This document shows positions 45,608 through 59,303 of a stretch of 64,000 nt of DNA, in pieces. This DNA is from Podaxis mareebaensis (lineage: Eukaryota > Basidiomycota > Agaricomycetes > Agaricales > Agaricaceae). Position 1 is the stretch's first letter; every line of letters starts with the position of its first letter. The position numbers were made by a program, and so were the translations under genes. Where the stretch lies: positions 62,001-126,000 of the forward strand of contig JAEUWP010000434.1 of assembly GCA_018524725.1 (NCBI GenBank), written 5' to 3'. The notes beneath the pieces are model-generated. The model was not told the DNA's origin and searched no databases. It worked only from the letters and a program-made list of their open reading frames with translations.

Positions 45608-48600
45608 CTAGTCATTACTTTGATAAGACCTCGATTGATATCGAGCAAGTAATTGCATATATGACTCGGAAATCTAGATAGCATAAGCGAAACGGAGCAT
45701 ATAGAATGCAGACAGTGTCTATGCAATCAATGAGTGCGCGCACCTTCTCTGCACGTTCCTTTCCACCCGGAACGAACCGACAGATCACAGTGGCTGCTTC
45801 AAACCAACGTTTCGCCTCGTCAAAAAGAGAACCACTAGGGCAGATAAATAAAAATATCTTCCTCATGAGAGAATACGGACTGTAAACACTCAGTTCCAGT
45901 GTTGTATGCGGTGGCCAGTAACCATTGGCGTTCATCCATGGGGTAAAGCTATTCCAGACCGTCGCATGACCAGAATGAGCATAAAGGCCGGTATTAGAAG
46001 GACCCAGGCCGGACCTCGTCGCTTTCATGATGCTGTTCTAGCACCGCGAGTGCTTGCTCAATGTGACCAACCGCTTTGAGTCGATCATCAGGGGTATTCC
46101 GAGCAAGGCTGATGGTGCATAATCCACGAAGCCACCTAGCGAACTTTTCGACAGATATGGAGTTGTGCTTCAGCCTTGCGCATAATATGGCCTGAAATAT
46201 GGTATTAAGCGTCCGAGATTCTGCCAAGTGATTATAATATACCTCTAAACATGTGTATAAGACTGATAGATATCAGCCTGTGAGATATACAACGCGCAAA
46301 AAGACATTTTCAAGGAAAAGGAACATCGGCGCACCGTTGATGGGACACTCCTTCTCCGACCACTGTTACAAATGTAGATGAAGTATCATCGAAGTAGGGG
46401 TTAAAACACACCAGGATATCAGCGATTGCTTCGAAGGTGTCGGTAGCCAATCCCCCTGATTCAACAATCTCCTATCAACAAACAGAATGTTATGATTGTC
46501 TCAACTGCGTCATGTGGGAGAGACTCGAAGAAAATACCCCAACAACCGCGGAAACTCGATCCCAGTCCTTGAGTTGGACCAGAAAATCCGTCTCAAAGAC
46601 TCGAAGCGTGTGGACGAGGTACTGGACGTGTGCAACAGAGTCGTCTTCTGTTACCTTGCTCCTGTTGATGATTCTATCTATTCTGTTCTTGGACGTGTTG
46701 ATTTCCGCGGCGATGGAGAGTAATCGTTCCTGCTAAACCGCAACAGAGCAGTGAGAATCAGATGGACATTGAAAATAGCAGGTTTTTCGCACATCAACCG
46801 ATCCGTTTGATGCCATTGTCTCACGGACCGAAAAAACTCGGTGAGAGAAAGGATGAGCGACACTCCGGAACAGTTCACGTGAAAGCGAAGGTACCTCGAG
46901 CAGATACTGCGGCAAACGAGGAGTTCATGATATAGAGAGCAGCTTCAGGATCCATATCCGCTGGCGAAGCATTACAGCAAGCTTCGAGCAACTAGACGTA
47001 CGATAGCGTCAATCGGTACGAAATAGCCCGCTGTCGTCGCATAAAGTCCACACTTGCCTCTCGCGATATGTCAAATAACTCCGCAATGCGTTCTTCACAA
47101 TTGCTCCATTCGGAACAACCTTGGACAGCACAGTTGTAAGCAGTTCGCCAAAGCCACGATATGTCTTTCGCGATCAAGGGAAAAGTTTTTTGAGCGGTAG
47201 CGGCTTCCGTAAGGATCTTGGCTGTATCAAATCCATCGAACAGCACCCATCAGCGTGTACAGGCAAAAGTTGGAGATTCATAAGTAGCACCCACCTGTTC
47301 GGAAGTGGCTTACCACGGTGTCCGTCAGAACGGGTCTATAGGAGGGTAAAAAATAGCGCTTAGCCAGCGGGAAAATAACACGCACTTGTTGGCGACAGGT
47401 TCCAGCAGGAGCTTCAGCGCTATCTTGATGATGCAACGAATCAGCGTCATCGCTTCCACGACTGCCTCGTCATTCGCTCCAGCCTTGAGGGTGCTAAGAA
47501 GGGCTTCCAAAGCCGAAAGTAGAATGGGTTTCATCTCTAAATTGTGTGACATTTGCGTGGCGAGCAGTAGCATCTTTCGGTCAAAGTCTGGAGCCTTCTG
47601 CATATTTCGGATGGCCATGATGGCTTTGAAGTGGCGGCATGAGTAACGAGGCCAAACTAGGATATGGTGTGTAGCACACCATCATCATCCAGTCCTGTGG
47701 TACATGATACGATTAGTTTAGCACATCACTGAGTACATGAAGTACGAGCCAAAAGCAGCTTACCTTGATGAATGGCGACGAGGAAGCTGACATAATTAGT
47801 CGCAGCTTCGTTGGCGGGGCAACGGCGGATCACCGTGGAGGCTCTGGCGTATTCCTTTTGCTCGATATAACATAGGGCGGCCTTTCTCAAACATTTGGAA
47901 AAGGTCGCAGAAGATTTCTCCTTGAATAAATGATGGGTCCCGGCGAGGAACCAATCCGCGGCTTCTGACCATCTCTTAGCTTGGTAATGGCGGTCACCGT
48001 ATTGCCAGATCAACTGCATCCATAGAAGAATGGAATCGGGTGCCGAGAATGTATTCCTGTGGTTCAAAGACGTACCGTGAGGCATGCTGTACTTGGTGTA
48101 CTTCGGAGTTCCACCTCGGATTCGAGGACGGCTGCAGAATTCCCAATGCGGTTACTCGCGGAAGATCCCTGTATCTAGGGTCACGCACATGTGAACGCGG
48201 CATCGAGTGTCTTCATGGCACGAGCGTGGTCATCGTCCTTCGCACAGTGGAATATCAAAGACAGGAGTAACCGGTCAACGCTGTCCGACCCTGTTCCCTG
48301 GCAATGTAAGGCTTGTTGCAGACAAAGTTGATTGACAGCGGTAACGAGAGGGCTGGAATCGGCAGCCAGGATTACAACACGTCATCATTCTACTAACTCC
48401 GACCTCAATTGATGAAAAATATGTACTTACAAAGGAGTTAGAGTTCTCATTTCTTGGAGAATGCTAAGTTGAGAACGGCTCAGATGATGAGTGGTTACAT
48501 AAATCAGAGAGAAGGCTGACTCTGTGATATCTATTTCTGACATTTTCATATGATTGATTATTGACTTAAATGCTGTAGGATCAAGAGTCAGTTGGAGCGG

Positions 48601-50384
48601 GAGAATCACGAGTAAGGCAGTGGCGAAAGATCGACTAACCGTCAAGGAGAGCATTATCCCCTGCGGCTCTTCTCTTTAGAATGGCTAATCTGAGCCATCG
48701 GAGGTCCTGATACTCGGAAGATCCCTGAATAGCCATTCATTGATCTTGACATGAGCGGGTAAAAGGAGGGAGCTCACTTGATCTTTTGGGGAATCTATGG
48801 ATGGGATTAGTTCATCTAGCGCAGCCTCGGCTTGGTCATAAGCCCCATCCAGGAAGTAAGCTCTGGCTGTGCAAGTCACGGTAACGGCAAGATCAGGATC
48901 AGTAAACAAGCGGTGGAACATGCTTCATTGACAGACCCAGCGTTCTTAGCAAAGAGATCTGGAACATCGAACCTGTTGGTGCGCATAATAGGAAGAAAGC
49001 CATTCCAAAACATACTTTCAATTCTCGCACGTCCGGCGCTGTTGCTTCTTCAAGGCGATCTGCTATTTTGAAAGCGTTCCGCAGCCAATCTATGGCGTTC
49101 GACGGTTTAGTCCCGTTGCGCTCCTCTTGACTTTTCAACAGAAATTTTCCTATTTGATAGAGTTTATGGATCAGAAGTTTTTGCTGGAGGTGGTAATCGT
49201 AAACCATCACGTTTTCACAGAATTATTTCGGGAATGCTTACGTCGTGGGCAGGTAGAAGGGCGAGGCGCTGATCATCATCTACATATACCAAATGAGAAC
49301 CGGTCGGACCAACATGCCAGATCATAAAAAAACTTGCTCATAATCATCTGTGAAGTGTATTCGGCGACAGTATAGTTTCCTTCCTTCCATGCCTGAACCA
49401 AGGAGAGATCAGAGCTAGCGTAACATCTATGTCCATACTTACTGCTTCCATTCTACTGGAGAAATAGACGATTGTGGCACATGCAACAGATTGTTGGTGG
49501 ATTTTGTCCGAAACATCGACGGCCCTCAACATCTCTTCGTACTGCGAATAGAGAAGGGTTGGCTAAGTTGAGAATAACAAAAGGGCCAGACCAACTTTGG
49601 CAGCTGCCGTTAAGATGGTAGCCGCCACATTGTTCTTTCCGACTTCTGCGTACGGTTGCATTAGCCCTGATTTTCTTAGGGGTCATCACCAAGGACATAC
49701 CCGAAAGGGCGTTTCCTGCCTTGCTAGCAATCCGTAAAATATGAACAAGAGCTAGAATGTGTCAATGAGGCGTTCTTGGACTCTCAGGAGTCATGATAAT
49801 GCCTACTCTCGACGCCCGGCTTCAATTCCAGCCCTGCTTCTATAAGACGAAATGCTGCAAGTCTGACTGCATGCCGAGAATAGTGTATTAAACGTTCGAA
49901 GTCGCCTAAAAGATGTATACCTCGGCGGGACCACACTTACGGGCAGCGACCAGAACCAGGTTATCGGTCGGAAATAAGCGGATGAGACCAGATATGTTCC
50001 ACAGATCAACGCCTGGAAGATATGTGGTTATCATTAAGTTAGCCATCACCAAAACTGGATAATGGATCAGAATAACTGTCCAGAGAACGTTGCCTGACCT
50101 TCCTGATCTAGGTTGTCAGCGAGGTGATTCCAACTATTATCTGACCTCGGGCGTTGTTCTGAAAAGCTTTCTGCGAGAGAAGCGATCTGGTGTAGATTTT
50201 GTACCAAAGAAGGCCGATTCGGCACATCACCGTCGTTGAGGTGGGGTTTGGTCTTTACAAGGAGGTCTGAATGAGCTGAGGTGATTAACGGCATGAAGGT
50301 AAGGCGTTGATTCCACACTGCACCGATGATGGAGTCATAAGTCTGTTGAAGGTTTGACAAGGACTTTTTCTTCCGTGCCGACAT
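45608..50384 (-). CDS. Meiosis-specific Spo22/ZIP4-like TPR protein
   Basis: A large gene of many short exons read leftward from the ATG at 50384 (MSARKKKSLSNLQQTYDSI). Exons supply helical repeats typical of the SPO22 family: VDLWNISGLI, NLVLVAA-type helices, MLRAVDVSDKIHQQSVACAT, LIHKLYQIGKFLLKSQ, NAIDWLRNAFKIADRLEEA, RAYFLDGAYDQAEAALDEL, QYGDRHYQAKRWSEAADWFL, KDISWLWRTAYNCAVQGC and SLFDEAKRWFEAATVICRFV. A last intron joins ERAEK to ISESYMQLLARYQS, ending with TAG at 45608-45610. In the family this TPR scaffold belongs to the synapsis/crossover (ZMM) machinery on meiotic chromosomes. I did not place every exon junction between 46.2 and 49.7 kb, so internal exons are approximate. No obvious disabling change was seen. 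Confidence 0.78.
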
Positions 50385-50602
50385 CGCTCTATACGCGCCT
50401 AGGCAATGTGTCAGGAGATATGCGATTGTAAGGGATGAAATCACGGCGTCTGAGTTATGCACGCCTGTGACATGACGCGACGAGCACGTGACGGCGGAGC
50501 TGGGCTGGTTCGGCTCTGCAACACGGGTGGCCCATCGGACCGCGACATGTCACAGCGAACCAGACGTTATTGTCCAGGCAAAACTAAGTGTGAAACTCAA
50601 TC

Positions 50603-51393
50603 ATGGACAACAACCATCTGAACTCAACGGAGGAACTCAAGTTGGGGCTGCCTCCTGACGCAGAGACTCGCGTCATCAAGGTATCACCTTGCTCGCTCCT
50701 CGGCTTTCTCGTACACGTTCCGACTGACCTATCATCGCCCTTGCGAGCAGGAAGCTCGGAAGGAGGGTATCTTCGCAGGACTCACTGGCGGACTTGCGTC
50801 AGGCAAGATATATTTCCTTAGTTCCGGAATCAGTTAGTCAGGATGACTAATTTTCTCTCGCTTTTTTTTCGCTATCAATTTTATTCTGACGGCCGCGTTG
50901 TGGATCCATTTCCGTCACGATCCAGCCGTTTTGGGAGCGAGACTGTATCGTCTCAATAGAAACAAGACCATCATTTGTGGAATTCGTAAGCATTTCGGTT
51001 TCTTTTTTGATCTGCAAAACAATACCTTTTTTACTCCGTTCACGCGCTCATCAACAATCGTAGTCAGTGGCGTTCTTTCCGGATATCTGTTCACCCAGGT
51101 AAGTCTGTGTGTCATGATGTGCCTAAATAATTCACATCCATGGAATCATCTTGCCATCTACCTTCATCTTTTTGCTACGCTTTCATCGCCCGAAGTCACC
51201 CCGATCTTTGTTCTGCACCGGTTTTGTCTATTGTTTGGGTAACCCTTACTCACCTCCGTTCCATATCTAGGCGTTCACATCAACAGCACTGGCACAACTT
51301 CGCGCAGAAGAGGCACGCCGGCGCAAGGAGCTCGACCAGGTTTCCGATATCGAAGCCGTCATCCACCCCAGTTCCAGCGCCAACCCTAAATAG
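50603..51393 (+). CDS. Small conserved membrane protein (OCIA/HIG1-like in appearance)
   Basis: Five exons (50603-50680, 50751-50802, 50926-50985, 51064-51098, 51271-51393) sum to 348 nt, giving 115 residues. MDNNHLNSTEELKLGLPPD leads to EARKEGIFAGLTGGLASAVL, a glycine-rich hydrophobic helix. Then come LYRLNRNKTIICGIVSG and VLSGYLFTQAF, a second helix, and a charged tail AEEARRRKELDQVSDIEAV. Two glycine-rich helices around an RNK turn recall small mitochondrial inner-membrane proteins, but I cannot name the family. Intron 2 (50803-50925) uses a GC donor (GCAAGA). The gene is divergent from the ZIP4-like gene, with start codons about 220 bp apart, so they may share a promoter. Confidence 0.65.
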
Positions 51394-54300
51394 GCCTCGA
51401 TACACCCATCAAGAGAAGCTTCCAGTAGATGACTCACCACAGCATTTCCTTGCATCTAGTTCGTATGTTGCGGTGTTAATCTATTATGTAGCCATACAAC
51501 CCTGTATGAGAGAAATATGGCATTCGCCCGTTTAGGGAATATCAAGTGCTCCAGAGCGCCACCACCTTTTCGGCCCTTCGGCTGTTGGTGATAAGACTCC
51601 CGTATGCTGACATGTGCGAATCGATAGGCTGCATGCTCAGCCTTGGATCCAGCTACCCATGAGGCATTTCATCCGGCCGTCATGGAACCCTCACCGCACC
51701 CGACCTTGTCGCCCGGCTCCAACCCCCAATCAGATCTGAAGAAGTGGGTACGTACGGCATCTCTCCGACCTTCTACATCAACTATGGATGAACAAGAACA
51801 ACTACAACAGCTAGGCCATTCTTTCTGAATCATGTTATGTCGGTGGCACAAAGCTACTAACTTCTGATTCATCGTTTGACCGGCCTTCATGCGATCAAGC
51901 AGGGTGCTCGCGCCGATCTATCTTCTGATGAAAAATGAGGGAACTCCTGGCTGTGAGACAACCTTGACTGAATGTTGGTAAGACCTGTCGACTGACTGCG
52001 ACTTATGAGGATAGCTCTCGCTGTCTCCTTTCTTGTCCAGGTACATCTGGGCGCCCTTCCCCCTTCGCACGGGTGTCCCTATGCTCTACATGGCTTGCTA
52101 CTTCAGCCGAAATGTCATTGCAAGATCAAAAATCTCATCATTGCAAAGGATTTTCCCTGCTATGCCGCATCGGTCACGGTATTCGATTGAAAATAAATGT
52201 TGATAGCCCTCGTTTCGTGGAGGAAGTATGCCGAGCGCAAAGGTTACTGCGCCGCATGGAATTCGGAGAAAGGGGGGAACGGCACAAGCTTCGCCGCCTT
52301 GAGGACCCCATCTGTTCGCCAACTTCTCCAACGGCGGCTCTTGGAGCTGTGGCATACGGGAGTCTTGTGTCAGATCGAAGCAAGGATACATGAAGCCCTC
52401 AAACTGAATTGGGTTGTGGGTGCCAGACACTGATCACAACTGTCTGAACGGCCCAACCATCTGTCCCGGTCGCTTGGAACATGGGCACAATGAACACATG
52501 GCTATCCGCACGCACAAGGGAATATCCACGAATGTCACTGTATTTCGTGTTCACATCGACGTGTGTGTACAGCTCCTGTGTCATTCCGAATTCTGCCCGA
52601 AATGGCTGGCCAATGAATGGCTAACCAGGAGCTGCGCATTTTCCATGGATCAAATTTGGAGCAAGGACCAAACTCCCCGGGCCCGCCGTCATGATAAATG
52701 ATAACCTGACCACTTCTACACGATGAATCCACCTTGTTCCCGGTGTGGCGTGACACCGCCCAAGTTAGAAGCTCCAGTCTTGTTGGGGGTTGAAATAAAT
52801 CTGCCTAGCCACAGATGTGTGTGAATGGCCCATCGATTATACTGGACCGAGAGTATCATATGCTATCATATGTAATAACTTGATCTGACATAGCCTAAAC
52901 TCATACCCTGCCTCAACTTAGGGCAAACCCGGGACTCGGACTCGAATTTCCTTACAGGCTCGCTTTTCTTTTCTTTTGCTTCATTCCTTGTCTGACGGTG
53001 CGTGATGCATAATGCCTTGCCCTCTTGGGAACGGGCTACGCGAACCTCTGAAAAATCTGCCCTGATATCTTCCATTCCCGGAAGGAGGACGGCCAGGTTA
53101 TCTCCACCCAGTGCTCCTTTTTCATCCGCATTTAGCCCTTTAAAGTTTAAGTACTTATCCAATTTCCTAAACGATAACATTTTTCGCTTCGCCACCCGAA
53201 GCGGGCAACCTTGGGCCGGTGGGCCCTTGCACACCGCGAACCCGTCACACCGGAGTTCTCGCCTGGTTGATATCCTTGTCATGTCAACTCATAGTCTCAG
53301 TCAAAGATCAGACCGCAACCGCAACCAAGCACCCTTTCCCTTGGCTCCTTACTATTGCAAAAAGGATTTCGCTTGCGCCCTTTTGGGCAACGCCTGATAT
53401 CTTACACGTGTGTTCATCTATTAACACCACAACGATTTACCCCTAGTACCATAGCACCTTCCGGTAGCCAAGGCTTCTGTTCGCGATTATTATTATTTGT
53501 CCCCTTCCTTTGGTCGCCCAGAGCCTTGTGGAGCATTTCACAGATACGCTTCCCTTCCGTTACGGGCTATCACAGGCAATTTATAATAGTCGCATTCCAC
53601 CAGCTCCTAGTCCCACAAATGTTCTTCACCGATTGGGAGCCTCCAAGCTGAGCATACCATCCTTATCGATCACGTCACGCACTTTGGCCGGATAATGAGC
53701 GGCAGATGCAAAAACCCAACTCAATGGCCTACTCGTCTGAGTAACGTCCCAATTAATCTCGAATTTCCGAAGTCTCCTAGGCCTGAACTCAACATTACGA
53801 CATTCTCATCAGGTTCCACCCATTGTTCAGCTCAGCCGGTGATAACATCTTATGGCTGTTTCATGCCACGACCCGTGGTCATTGATCGCTTTTATCCCAA
53901 ACGTTATCTAGTCTTGTTGTACCATTCATCATTTCTGTACAAGTTCGATGGTTACCTGATACGCTCCTTCTCCAGGTTGGGCTAAGCAAAGTCCGAGAGC
54001 CCTCTATCGCACCGAATCATCACCCTAGACTTAGTAGCAGTCGAGTCTTGACAGGTAGGCTGGGTGCCCGAAGTCAAATGAACCTTCCATTTGCTGTTTG
54101 GATTTTGATATATTGTAACATAAACGTTACCTCTATCCATGGACTGTCTCTCCTTCTGAACTCCGCATTAGGATCAGACGTACAGCCTTAGGCTCGCATG
54201 ATGCCAGAGGCCATACGCCGGGCCAACGGGATTTGGCTGAACTTGGTTATTAGCACCTCACCGCTCACACCGCATCAGGTTCCACATACAACGGTCACCT

Positions 54301-56276
54301 TGCACCCAAAGACAGCTTGCTCCAACATCTCGCCGTACCTGCGGTTGTTCCTTAACACACACATGCGGACAACAAATTACTCACTTCCGCTCGGACGGAT
54401 CCTTTACAAACGGCACTCGATAGATCATTGATAGCTGATCAAATCACACCCCCAAAACTCCGTCCTCCCGCCCGTCCGAAATTCTACGCTGACACTTGAC
54501 CTGTCACCGGCTAACAGCCTTCTTTATTTCCAATACTTAATTCAACCACGCGTGGTACAATTCAAAGAGCTGTGAATACTAAATTATCTCAAACAACGCA
54601 CTCTCACCAGGCCCTGGAGCCATTATGCCGTTACTTTGTTACGCTGAGCACAACTTACGGTCCGGCAAGAGTCAAATTTCGCCAAGTTTCACCACACCCA
54701 CACATCACCCCACTCCCACCAAGCCCACCCTCGCAATCCATCCAAATTCACAACACCCTCGGGGCTTGTGCTGTGCTTTTTTATCTCCAGTCGAACAAAA
54801 AAAGGGTCTCCAGTGTCCCCTTTGCGGAGTCCTGAAACTACCTGAAACCCCACTTAGCTTCTTCCTTCCAAATAGTTCAATTCTGAAAATGATTATCCTA
54901 CCTAATCCGATACTCTCGTCCTTTCCCCTAGCCAAGATATCGATCACCACCGCTCCCTGTCATCCTGTTCTATCCCTATCCTAGCCTACGTACCCCAGGC
55001 TAATAGCTCGTCCTTCCATAGTTCGAATACAAACTCCGTTCGTCCGCGTCCATACGGATGTGTCGTCGTGCCGACCCTTTCGAATAAATGCGTTCCGCCC
55101 ACTCGGCATTCGATCTTCGCACCGACGACGATGGTGATGAGCATCACAATTATCCGGAAGTAACCACTTTCCTTACTACGCTCTTCCTTACGCCCAGGTA
55201 CGGAGTTTGCATTATCGTCATCACCCCCATTAAATAACTCTCACCCATTCCCAAGAGTTAGGTATTGTATCCGATACCCTCATGCTCTACGCTCCCGCAT
55301 TACGATGGCTCATTACTCTACCCATCACCTTCGATACAATTTTGTCAATTCCCACTTCCAGCCAACGCGGTGACAAAAGTCAAATACAGAGTCAACTAAC
55401 GAGTGAATTAGTAGACTTTACCTCACGGTGACGCTCCTTGACAGCGCCGATGACGGTGCGTGTGTAAATCTACCCTCATCCTGATCCCTGGGATCCTGGG
55501 AGGCCCCAGAACACTGCGGAAGGGTGTAATAGCCACGGGGTCAACTTCTGCTGATGCTAGCACCGACTCTCGGAGAAGCAATCCGAAGCAAGGGAATCGC
55601 CTGGCATTTTCGTCCATGGTCTTGCTGTGCTTGATGTATATGGAACCGGCACAGGCATTCCTTCGAAAGATTTCAGGCGCGTTGCCGGTTAATCATCGTC
55701 TTGGCTCCTAGGGGCCGAGATCCCTGGTGTTCCTTGCTTTCCACGTACACACGTTCGTTGATCACCGACGGCCGACACCTCCAGTGGTATTGATGCTCAA
55801 GTCATCACGCCGAATGGATCGTTCGTATGTGCCACTTGCATTAGACGCTAGTGTTAAAAAAACTACCTAATTATATCTATAAATACGGTGTAGAGTAATG
55901 GGGGTAACTGTATGCGCAGGTAAACATAGGTGTACGATTGAATGCGAGTATGGTATGCAAAATGAGAATGCGAGGATGCGAGGTATGTGTGGTGAGCATG
56001 GATTGAGCCAAGAAAAAAGAACCGGAACCAGTAGCAAGCATGAGCAACATGAAAAAGACAAGACAATGGGATCATGCAATTGCTTGAGAATGAAGTGATA
56101 CGAAAATGTTTGGATGGGCCAAGATGTACCAAAGTGATGAAGGGAAACGCAGGCAGCAAGTGTGAAACGAAGTTATAAACGGGCGGCTCGAAGTCCCAGG
56201 AAGACGTCAACGTATAGCATACCAATAAAAATTACAGTTCGTGCATTCGTGCGATCGTGAAAATGAAATAAGAAAA
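51394..56276. other. Long gene-poor region, pyrimidine-rich between about 53.2 and 55.4 kb
   Basis: 4.9 kb without a recognisable gene, apart from the unassigned frame at 52866-53282. From about 53280 the plus strand is markedly C/T-rich with short S/P/L-rich frames, like the desert at 12-15 kb. 55860-56276 is the 3' flank of the cyclin gene. Confidence 0.45.
52866..53282 (-). CDS. Unassigned open frame, 138 codons
   Basis: Single-exon frame with a balanced residue composition (MLSFRKLDKYLNFKGLNADE..., then GGDNLAVLLPGMEDIRADF), unlike the low-complexity frames around it. I do not recognise it. It could be a decayed mobile-element fragment or a real small gene. The first in-frame Met that looks plausible is at 53282 (MTRISTRREL). 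Confidence 0.3.
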   Translation of the reverse strand: MTRISTRRELRCDGFAVCKGPPAQGCPLRVAKRKMLSFRKLDKYLNFKGLNADEKGALGGDNLAVLLPGMEDIRADFSEVRVARSQEGKALCITHRQTRNEAKEKKSEPVRKFESESRVCPKLRQGMSLGYVRSSYYI

Positions 56277-59200
56277 TCAGCGCCCGTAGCACCCGCTTGT
56301 ATAAGCACCAAGTCCGGTATATCCATAAGTGCCTCGCCCAACAACGTTATTGGCAGTCGGAGGTGGTACCGAGTAGTACTGCATATGATGGACCCCTGGT
56401 GGCCCGGCATTTGCAAATGGGGCAGCAGGTACACCTGGACTGTCGTATTGTTGTGGCGCGAGTTTCTGATGTTGGGCTTGAGCTTGTGCGTATGCCAACT
56501 CCTCGCGGACGGCACTAGCCGTAGCACCGGAGCTATAGTGGTATGCAGGGGGAGGCAACGAAGAGATCATCTCATTACCATGACTTTGAGGGCTGTACCT
56601 TCTCGAGTCCATTGCAGGACTGGTATAAGCCGAGACGCAGCAACGTTCGTAGTTGTAATTGTAGGGGTTAGCGCCAGCGAGGGATGAGTATGGCGAGCTA
56701 CCATGTCCTCGGCTTCCGTAGGCGTTGTAGGGAGATCCGTGATCAACATGAGCATTCCTGGAGGAAGCAAGCGTAACAGGCGAAGTCGACGCAGAAGCAG
56801 CGGGCGTTGGCGGACTGAGTTTAGGATAAGGATTTCGTCCTTGAGGTTTCCTGGAGGACTGGGGTTGTGCCGAGGGAGCAAAGACAGAATCGGAATGGCC
56901 GTAGTAATTTTGATATTGCGGCTGTGTTTCAGTGGAAGCCTGTCGAGATGCTTGTTGATAGGGATCCGACGAGGGTGCGTATCCCTGGGTCCTTTCAACT
57001 TCAAACCTAACCGCATCAAAGTGCCTTCCGGTATTGCCGACGATAGGACTCGTTCTAGCACTTTGGGTCTGTCCGACGATCGCAGCGGAAGAAGCCGTCG
57101 GGGGGACGCGTGTCGTCAAGGAGGGTGCATAGGATTGAGCCCCATTCACTTGGTGGCCGGTCACTGCAGTGGAAGGAACGTAAGGCATATAGGCGTAGTC
57201 ACTATAGCGGATAGTCGACGCAGGAGCAGGTCGGTGCACGCGAAGGCGGGCCTTGCGCAGGCGTTCCCTTTCCCTCTCACGTTCTCTTTCTCTCTCGGCC
57301 TCCAACTCGCGCTGGCGTTCCAACTCTCTCTCACGCTCCCTTTCAAGCTCGCGCTCTCTTTCCAAAGCAGCTTCCCGCTCCATCTCGTAATCCTCCTGTT
57401 GTTGCGGATACGTAGGAGAAGGAGCTCTCGACGGGCCATCAGGGGAATCCTCCAGAGGGGAGCATGCAAGCGTATAAAAGTACAAATTCTGTAAACACGG
57501 GACCTTAAGGTTAATCCAACCGTGAATCGTTTCCAAAAGTATTTCTTACCTTCGGCACGCCATTTCGTCGCTGGTCATCGATCGAATACGCGTAAGGTTG
57601 GACGAGAGTCATCATTCTTGCCTGTTGTCGGCATTCTTCTGCCTCCCTCTCACGCTCACGTTCGCCCGGCATCGGGCCCAGAGCGGAACTAAGAGAACTC
57701 GAGGTCGATGTGTACGGAACAGTGGAGGAAGGAGGAACAGAGCTTGTTGAACCCAAATTCATCCTCGCAAAACCTTGGAGGGGCAAACTATCCATTGGAG
57801 ATGAAGAATGGGGCGTAGGCCGTTGGTCGTGCGGAATCTGCAAAGTTATCCCTGGCCTCTGGTGATGGGCATGGCTAGGGACTTGCTCAACAACGGAAGA
57901 TGCTGTCGGTGGCGGATACGTTGAGGTGGCGATGGGCGGAAGCGAATCAACGGCGGTAATTCCGCTTCTCTTTGTCGGAACCTGAGAGAAGCTAGCCGAA
58001 GTTGGCGAAAAGGCAGTGGCAGCAGAACGTTTGAGAGATGAAGGTGCTGGTGAGGGGGAATAGTTGTAGGAAGCGGGCTTGTAGTTGTACGAGCTTTGTG
58101 ACTGTTGCGACGGGTATGGAGATGATGTCGGATGGCAAGGCTGTTCAGTCTGGATCGGAGGTAGTTGGTGGTACGCGGTTTGAGCGGGAGGTTGGGACAG
58201 TAACGAGGACCTTGAGACAGGCGACGTCGAGCGAGCTCTCAGAGCCTGTTGACAGTGTTGCGGTTGCGACGCGATTGAACTGGGGAGAACACAGGGACCA
58301 CCGCCGACTGTCCTGTAATATCTCGTTCTTCCAGGTGTATGTGTCTGACCATGTCCGACAGCACCACCTAAAGCCCTCCGCCGATGTCTCCGTCGCTCCC
58401 TTGCTCTCAACAAGTCGCGCTCTTTCGCCATTACAAGCCCCTTCAAGAGGTTTAACCACGCCTCATACGTGGCCTTGTCGACATACAAGTTGTAGTCGAT
58501 CCCTGTCAGGAACTCTTTCTCCATCCGGTTGATTTCAGTGAGCTCGATACCCGAAACCTCTGACCAAGTCTTGTTGGTGTAGGTGTTGCTGCAGAACATC
58601 AGCAAAAGAACAACATTAAGAATCGCAAGACGCACTCATCAAGGAACTTGTTCGCCATCATGAGTCCCGCTACTGCTATCCGAAACTCGCTCCCGGGCGG
58701 ACCGACGAGGTGCGTTCTCTCTTTAATTTTGTAAATATAGTGCAGAGAGAGGACGATGACAGATTGCGAGACTTGTGTTGTCTCCAAGATTTTTTGGATA
58801 AAGGAAACAAAGGCGGGAGTAGCAACAAGTTGGTGGTGGGATGTAGCGGGTGCAGGGTGGGATGTATGAGTGAGTGCCGAGTTGGGAGGCGAGTTCTTTG
58901 GGCTTGGGTATGCGTTTGCACCAGAAGAAGTGGATGTATGCACATCGGATGCCGACGCTGACTTTGCATGCCACAGGTAACAGATCATCTCGCAAGTCTT
59001 TTCCGCAATAAAGTGTGCTGAACGCGAGCGAGTAAAATCGAGCCAGTCAACAAGATGTGGTGCATCCGACGGCATCGTTGGTTTGCCCTGCGCCATCTCT
59101 ACATCCTGGGGTTCCTCTGGGGGAGTCACTGGAAGATATAAGTCGGATGTCGCGGTGGTTGTTGGGAACTTACGAGGCTGCATTGGACTGAGATGGCGGT

Positions 59201-59303
59201 CGAGGTGGGTGATGGGGGGGAGGGTGGTGGTGGTTCGGGAAAGAAAGGTGGACGTGTAGGGTGGCGTCGGGGGCGCGTGTAGGGTGTTATGGACGGCGAG
59301 CAT
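56277..59303 (-). CDS. PHO80/Pcl-type cyclin with long low-complexity tail
   Basis: Read leftward from the ATG at 59303 (MLAVHNTLHAPPTPP). The cyclin box is DWLDFTRSRSAHFIAEKTCEM, interrupted by a Ser/Pro-rich stretch of about 50 residues, then TPAFVSFIQKILETTQVS, VIVLSLHYIYKIKER and FRIAVAGLMMANKFLDE. After an intron it continues NTYTNKTWSEVSGIELTEIN and LTGIDYNLYVDKATYEAWL, matching cyclins that pair with Pho85/CDK5-type kinases. The remaining 650 or so residues are disordered: S/P/Q-rich, then a Glu/Arg tract (ERERELERERERELERQ, about 57390-57230) and a Tyr/Pro/Gly-rich end GLGAYTSGCYGR-stop at 56277. The partner is presumably the Pho85-type CDK; targets are unknown. Three main exons are visible. 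Confidence 0.82.

Noticed and set aside
52866..53282. Idea that this frame is organellar or rRNA-derived DNA
   Set aside because: I could not match it to any rRNA or mitochondrial gene by eye, so it is left only as an unassigned frame.
56703..57494. 263-codon plus-strand frame rich in Ser/Arg/Gly
   Set aside because: It is the antisense of the low-complexity tail of the cyclin gene.
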